From the NCBI GenBank assembly GCA_964245425.1, contig CAXTMV010000283.1:1-6918 (forward strand): a DNA stretch of 6,918 nt, in the 5' to 3' direction. Below are positions 6,101 to 6,918 of this stretch, piece by piece; the first letter of the stretch is position 1; every line of letters starts with the position of its first letter. The translations under genes and the position numbers were made by a program. Below the pieces are notes generated by a model that did no database searches, was not told the DNA's origin, and saw only the letters and a program-made list of their open reading frames with translations. The DNA comes from JACMLD01 sp964245425. Its GTDB lineage: Bacteria; Bacteroidota; Bacteroidia; Chitinophagales; Chitinophagaceae.

Positions 6101-6918
6101 TTAACGAGGGTAGCGGTGGTGGAAGCGGTGAAATCGGTTGTAACGGAACAGGTATAATGAACAGTATCTGTATAGGACTGCTGGCAGCCGGTGGCGGTTT
6201 GGGTAGCCAGCAATGTAATGGCATCATCGCCTGCAACCGTACTGGTATAGGAAAAATTCAGTGCCGTGCTTTGCAGTACGCCGTTTACCAGCCATTGGTA
6301 GCTGCTGGTGCCTGCACTGGTGTTGCTAAAATTTATGGCGTTGCCAGCGGCAGCGGTGGCGGCAGATTTGGAAAAGCCGGCCATTACCCCGCAAACAGCA
6401 TTGATGGTAACGGTTTTCACGGCATCATCGCACAAGGCATTCCCAGAACGAGCAATCAATTTTATGGTATAGCTGCCAGCTGCGGGAAAGACATACGTAA
6501 AATTGACCATGCTGCTTTGCTGTATGCCGTTCACCCACCATTCATAACTGGCAGCATTAACCGAAGTATTTATAAATGTGTATGGGTTGCCGGCGATAAA
6601 AGGGGATGCCATATTGGTAAAGCCGGACAGCACCGGTGCGGGACAGGGAGCCATACAGGATTTACAGGCCAGTAGGCTGTTACGTATGTTCTGAATAAAC
6701 CAGTTCATCCGATCGGCCTGGCCCTGCGTAAACACTTTCATGCAATTGAAATTGCCATAGTCCATATAATCCTGGGTAAGATCATGCTGGTCGGTGGCAA
6801 AGCCCGACAATATATCTGTGCTGCAGCTATTGGCCGAACTGGTGCAGGAAATACCTGCGGTGGATTGATCGGGTGGGGTGTCACATACATGGTCGCCGTC
6901 TGAGGTACAATCGTTGTT
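3184..6918 (-). CDS. T9SS-secreted multidomain M43 metalloprotease (PKD, beta-propeller, Ig-like repeats, type B sorting domain), N-terminus outside window
   Basis: The frame is open from the window edge at 6918 to TGA at 3184-3186, giving 1244 residues; the start lies beyond the window. In-window residues 1-88 are the end of a pappalysin/cytophagalysin (M43) catalytic domain: DGDHVCDTPP, the Met-turn YMDY (Met52) and the family signature CMKVFTQGQADRM. The zinc-binding HExxH helix must be upstream. Three PKD-like domains (about 96-338) follow, then seven propeller repeats (339-711), a Cys-containing segment (about 758-864), four Ig-like repeats (865-1152) and a CHU_C domain (1153-1244) that directs export and cell-surface anchoring by T9SS. 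The protein is therefore extracellular or surface-bound, presumably degrading or binding an external protein or glycoprotein; the substrate is unknown. Codon use looks like that of the neighbours, with no sign of transfer. The in-frame TTG at 6808-6810 is not taken as the start because the M43 domain continues upstream of it without a stop. Confidence 0.92.
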   Translation of the reverse strand, partial: NNDCTSDGDHVCDTPPDQSTAGISCTSSANSCSTDILSGFATDQHDLTQDYMDYGNFNCMKVFTQGQADRMNWFIQNIRNSLLACKSCMAPCPAPVLSGFTNMASPFIAGNPYTFINTSVNAASYEWWVNGIQQSSMVNFTYVFPAAGSYTIKLIARSGNALCDDAVKTVTINAVCGVMAGFSKSAATAAAGNAINFSNTSAGTSSYQWLVNGVLQSTALNFSYTSTVAGDDAITLLATQTATGCQQSYTDTVHYTCSVTTDFTASTTATLVNTAVNFTSTGTGETTYQWLVNGVAAGMANTLTYTFTTVGAYTIQLVTGNGVCSAAKSTVVYVNDKCGRAQYQFQKSYAAGTNSRVQAIRQTADGGSIQTQAFIDNGNTTFDAALLKTDVAGNVQWMKKYSSNSGSAFYKTKPTADKGYISIGHNGTPGVGTGKIYLVKTDPAGNITWSTELAIPFALASGTDILQATDGSYYFTGGATYSPTAITRDDDVVAGKLDAVGNLIWLNHYDQRGSETPTALAEDNNQLIICGNSTATNGASGFLLKLNKTDGSIVWSKTYKSADENWLGVLISAKGYLVDGRRRQDAGGIYTDHVFLGTDFNGNISYSKYIQPFGTVKETGWAGSVLNSKGNLFSFTTGIFGGIYYDFIVQELNLNTGILWTKKYNRPLTWITSLDNAGSGIYLGGFSIETTAPPLQSDIMQLDSAGNAGNCVAQPTDIQLLPAQYSSNAGSFAAKAIQPQVTSITVATPVSVNSNTFCLYVKCDSAFLPVDTCKLCDTIQLSGADTVCSLINPVTYQLQRSPGCTAVPNWYLSDSGKGTIAVINDSTITVTPSGNGPLTLYATLHTGCRTLRDSLHLSVLHSRGSIQLGPDIMLCSFSTLQLNAGAGFVSYRWNDGSVDSMLTAYNPGRYFVTATDYCGNQFSDSILLSQAPAIPFDLGPDLQKCTGDTLSATAPGNFISYTWSPDYNISSNHDATVRLWPVADTTYTVVALVASGCTVVDTLRVLVKQAPAIHIGKDTSFCAGDSLVLTAPKGFTGYAWQDGSTGPGYTATQAGLYYLQATAANGCIARDTVTVKNIYPLPAGFLDPEASTCPGKQVVLNALGNWPAYHWFDNSNSSFVTVSMPGKYWLQVTNSNGCMATDTLVVAVAAGCTTGIHFPNAFTPDHNGNNDTYKPVVYGLPLAFRLAVYNRFGEKVFETTDYTKGWDGMYKGTRQPPGGFVWYCAYQFNGSPAKTEKGALLLIR
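3187..3462 (-). other. CHU_C / gliding motility-associated C-terminal domain (T9SS type B sorting signal)
   Basis: The final 92 residues show the family landmarks in order: FPNAFTPDHNGNNDTYKP, then LAVYNRFGEKVFET, GWDGMYKG and PPGGFVWYCAYQF. They end at the extreme C-terminus, where this signal always lies. The family directs secretion through the type IX system and, for type B signals, commonly release or attachment through a distinct handling factor. Confidence 0.93.
3463..4326 (-). repeat. Four Ig-like repeats of the CHU/T9SS adhesin type
   Basis: Four units of about 70-78 residues (starting near in-window residues 865, 934, 1012 and 1082) share a common pattern: LGPD- or LGKD-like entry, C near position 10, a GF/NF-x-x-Y-x-W segment (FVSYRWNDG, FISYTWSPD, FTGYAWQDG, WPAYHWFDN), then G-x-Y-x-hydrophobic-x-A/VT and a closing C-x-x-x-D strand. 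The paired cysteines suggest one disulfide per unit. Units of this kind precede the sorting domain in many Bacteroidota secreted proteins and act as stalks or adhesive modules. Confidence 0.8.
4327..4647 (-). other. Cys-containing linker or Ig-like segment
   Basis: In-window residues about 758-864 sit between the propeller and the Ig-like repeats. They begin with a CxxC-type cluster (VDTCKLCDTIQL) and contain further cysteines and an Ig-like strand pattern (STITVTPSGNGPLTLYATL). This may be a divergent first member of the following repeat array. No specific family is recognised. Confidence 0.5.
4786..5904 (-). repeat. Seven-repeat region, predicted single seven-bladed beta-propeller
   Basis: Seven copies of a roughly 52-residue unit recur with spacings 51, 57, 49, 52, 53 and 51. 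The core pattern is hydrophobic-K-x-D-x-x-GN-hydrophobic-x-W-x-K-x-Y. Examples are LLKTDVAGNVQWMKKY, LVKTDPAGNITWSTEL, GKLDAVGNLIWLNHY, LLKLNKTDGSIVWSKTY, VQELNLNTGILWTKKY and the incomplete last copy MQLDSAGNAGNC. Each is followed by a DGGY-like turn (TADGGSI, TADKGYI, ATDGSYY). The first unit is preceded by an orphan strand (FQKSY) equivalent to the one missing from the last copy. This is what a closed propeller with shared first/last blade would show. Confidence 0.75.
5905..6633 (-). repeat. Three tandem PKD-like domains of about 81 residues
   Basis: Three consecutive domains each end in a Cys (in-window residues 176, 257 and 338, exactly 81 apart). Each has a central motif Y-E/Q-W-x-VNG (YEWWVNG, YQWLVNG, YQWLVNG) and a late strand of the type AGSYTIKL/VGAYTIQL, as in PKD folds. 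The VNG replaces the usual FGDG turn. At DNA level 6034-6057 and 6277-6300 match at 22 of 24 positions, 243 nt apart, showing duplication by whole-domain units. Such domains are spacers or substrate-binding modules in secreted bacterial enzymes. Confidence 0.85.
6655..6918 (-). other. M43 (pappalysin-type) metalloprotease domain, C-terminal end
   Basis: In-window residues 1-88 of the large minus-strand protein. The DGD-VCDTPP segment, several cysteines and the YMDYGNFNCM Met-turn are characteristic of the M43B cytophagalysin/ulilysin group. The following FTQGQADRMNWF helix ends the fold. The missing upstream part should contain HExxHxxGHxxGLxH. Confidence 0.85.

Noticed and set aside
5644..6675. 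Long open frame on the plus strand (343 codons) opposite the protease gene
   Set aside because: It lies wholly antisense to the PKD/propeller coding region, is Gly/Ser/Ile-rich with repeats mirroring the PKD units and has no recognisable domain. The minus-strand frame is clearly the real one.
6808..6810. TTG as the start of the large minus-strand gene
   Set aside because: The frame continues to the window edge without a stop and encodes further M43 residues (DGDHVCDTPP), so the gene starts outside the window.

Overview
The window looks like chromosomal DNA of a Bacteroidota species, most likely family Chitinophagaceae (the Chitinophaga/Niastella type). The main evidence is a very large secreted protein that ends in a 'gliding motility-associated' C-terminal domain (CHU_C, type B sorting signal of the type IX secretion system, T9SS). 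This system is essentially confined to that phylum. Start regions without a clear Shine-Dalgarno sequence and the moderate GC content agree with this. The genus is an inference.

Layout. (1) Positions 1-2187, plus strand: a compact catabolic operon whose 5' end is cut by the window edge. It encodes the C-terminal 159 residues of an IlvD/Edd-type sugar-acid dehydratase, an NAD-type short-chain dehydrogenase (SDR) and an SMP-30/gluconolactonase-family lactonase. The gaps are only 27 and 28 nt. Together these are the enzyme types of a non-phosphorylative sugar oxidation route: dehydrogenase (sugar to lactone), lactonase (lactone to aldonate), dehydratase (aldonate to 2-keto-3-deoxy acid). The actual sugar (arabinose, xylose, fucose, galactose and so on) cannot be read from this window. 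(2) Positions 2188-2425: a convergent intergenic region holding a strong 15-bp hairpin with short T runs on both sides, probably a bidirectional terminator, and a weaker inverted repeat. (3) Positions 2426-3133, minus strand: a VIT1/CCC1-family Fe2+/Mn2+ transporter with a complete set of transport-site and metal-binding-domain residues. (4) Positions 3184-6918, minus strand: the C-terminal 1244 residues of a giant T9SS-secreted protein. In order it has the end of an M43 (pappalysin/cytophagalysin) metalloprotease domain, three PKD-like domains, a seven-repeat region that reads as one closed beta-propeller, a Cys-containing linker domain, four Ig-like CHU-type repeats and the CHU_C sorting domain. 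Its start, signal peptide and HExxH zinc site lie beyond position 6918.

The plus-strand sugar-acid operon and the minus-strand protease/transporter pair converge and show no obvious functional link. The transporter lies only 50 nt downstream of the protease gene with no clear terminator between them, so read-through is possible. No mobile element, tRNA/rRNA, CRISPR array or phage gene is visible. The least ordinary item is the protease architecture, in particular the seven-blade propeller placed between the PKD and Ig-like segments.
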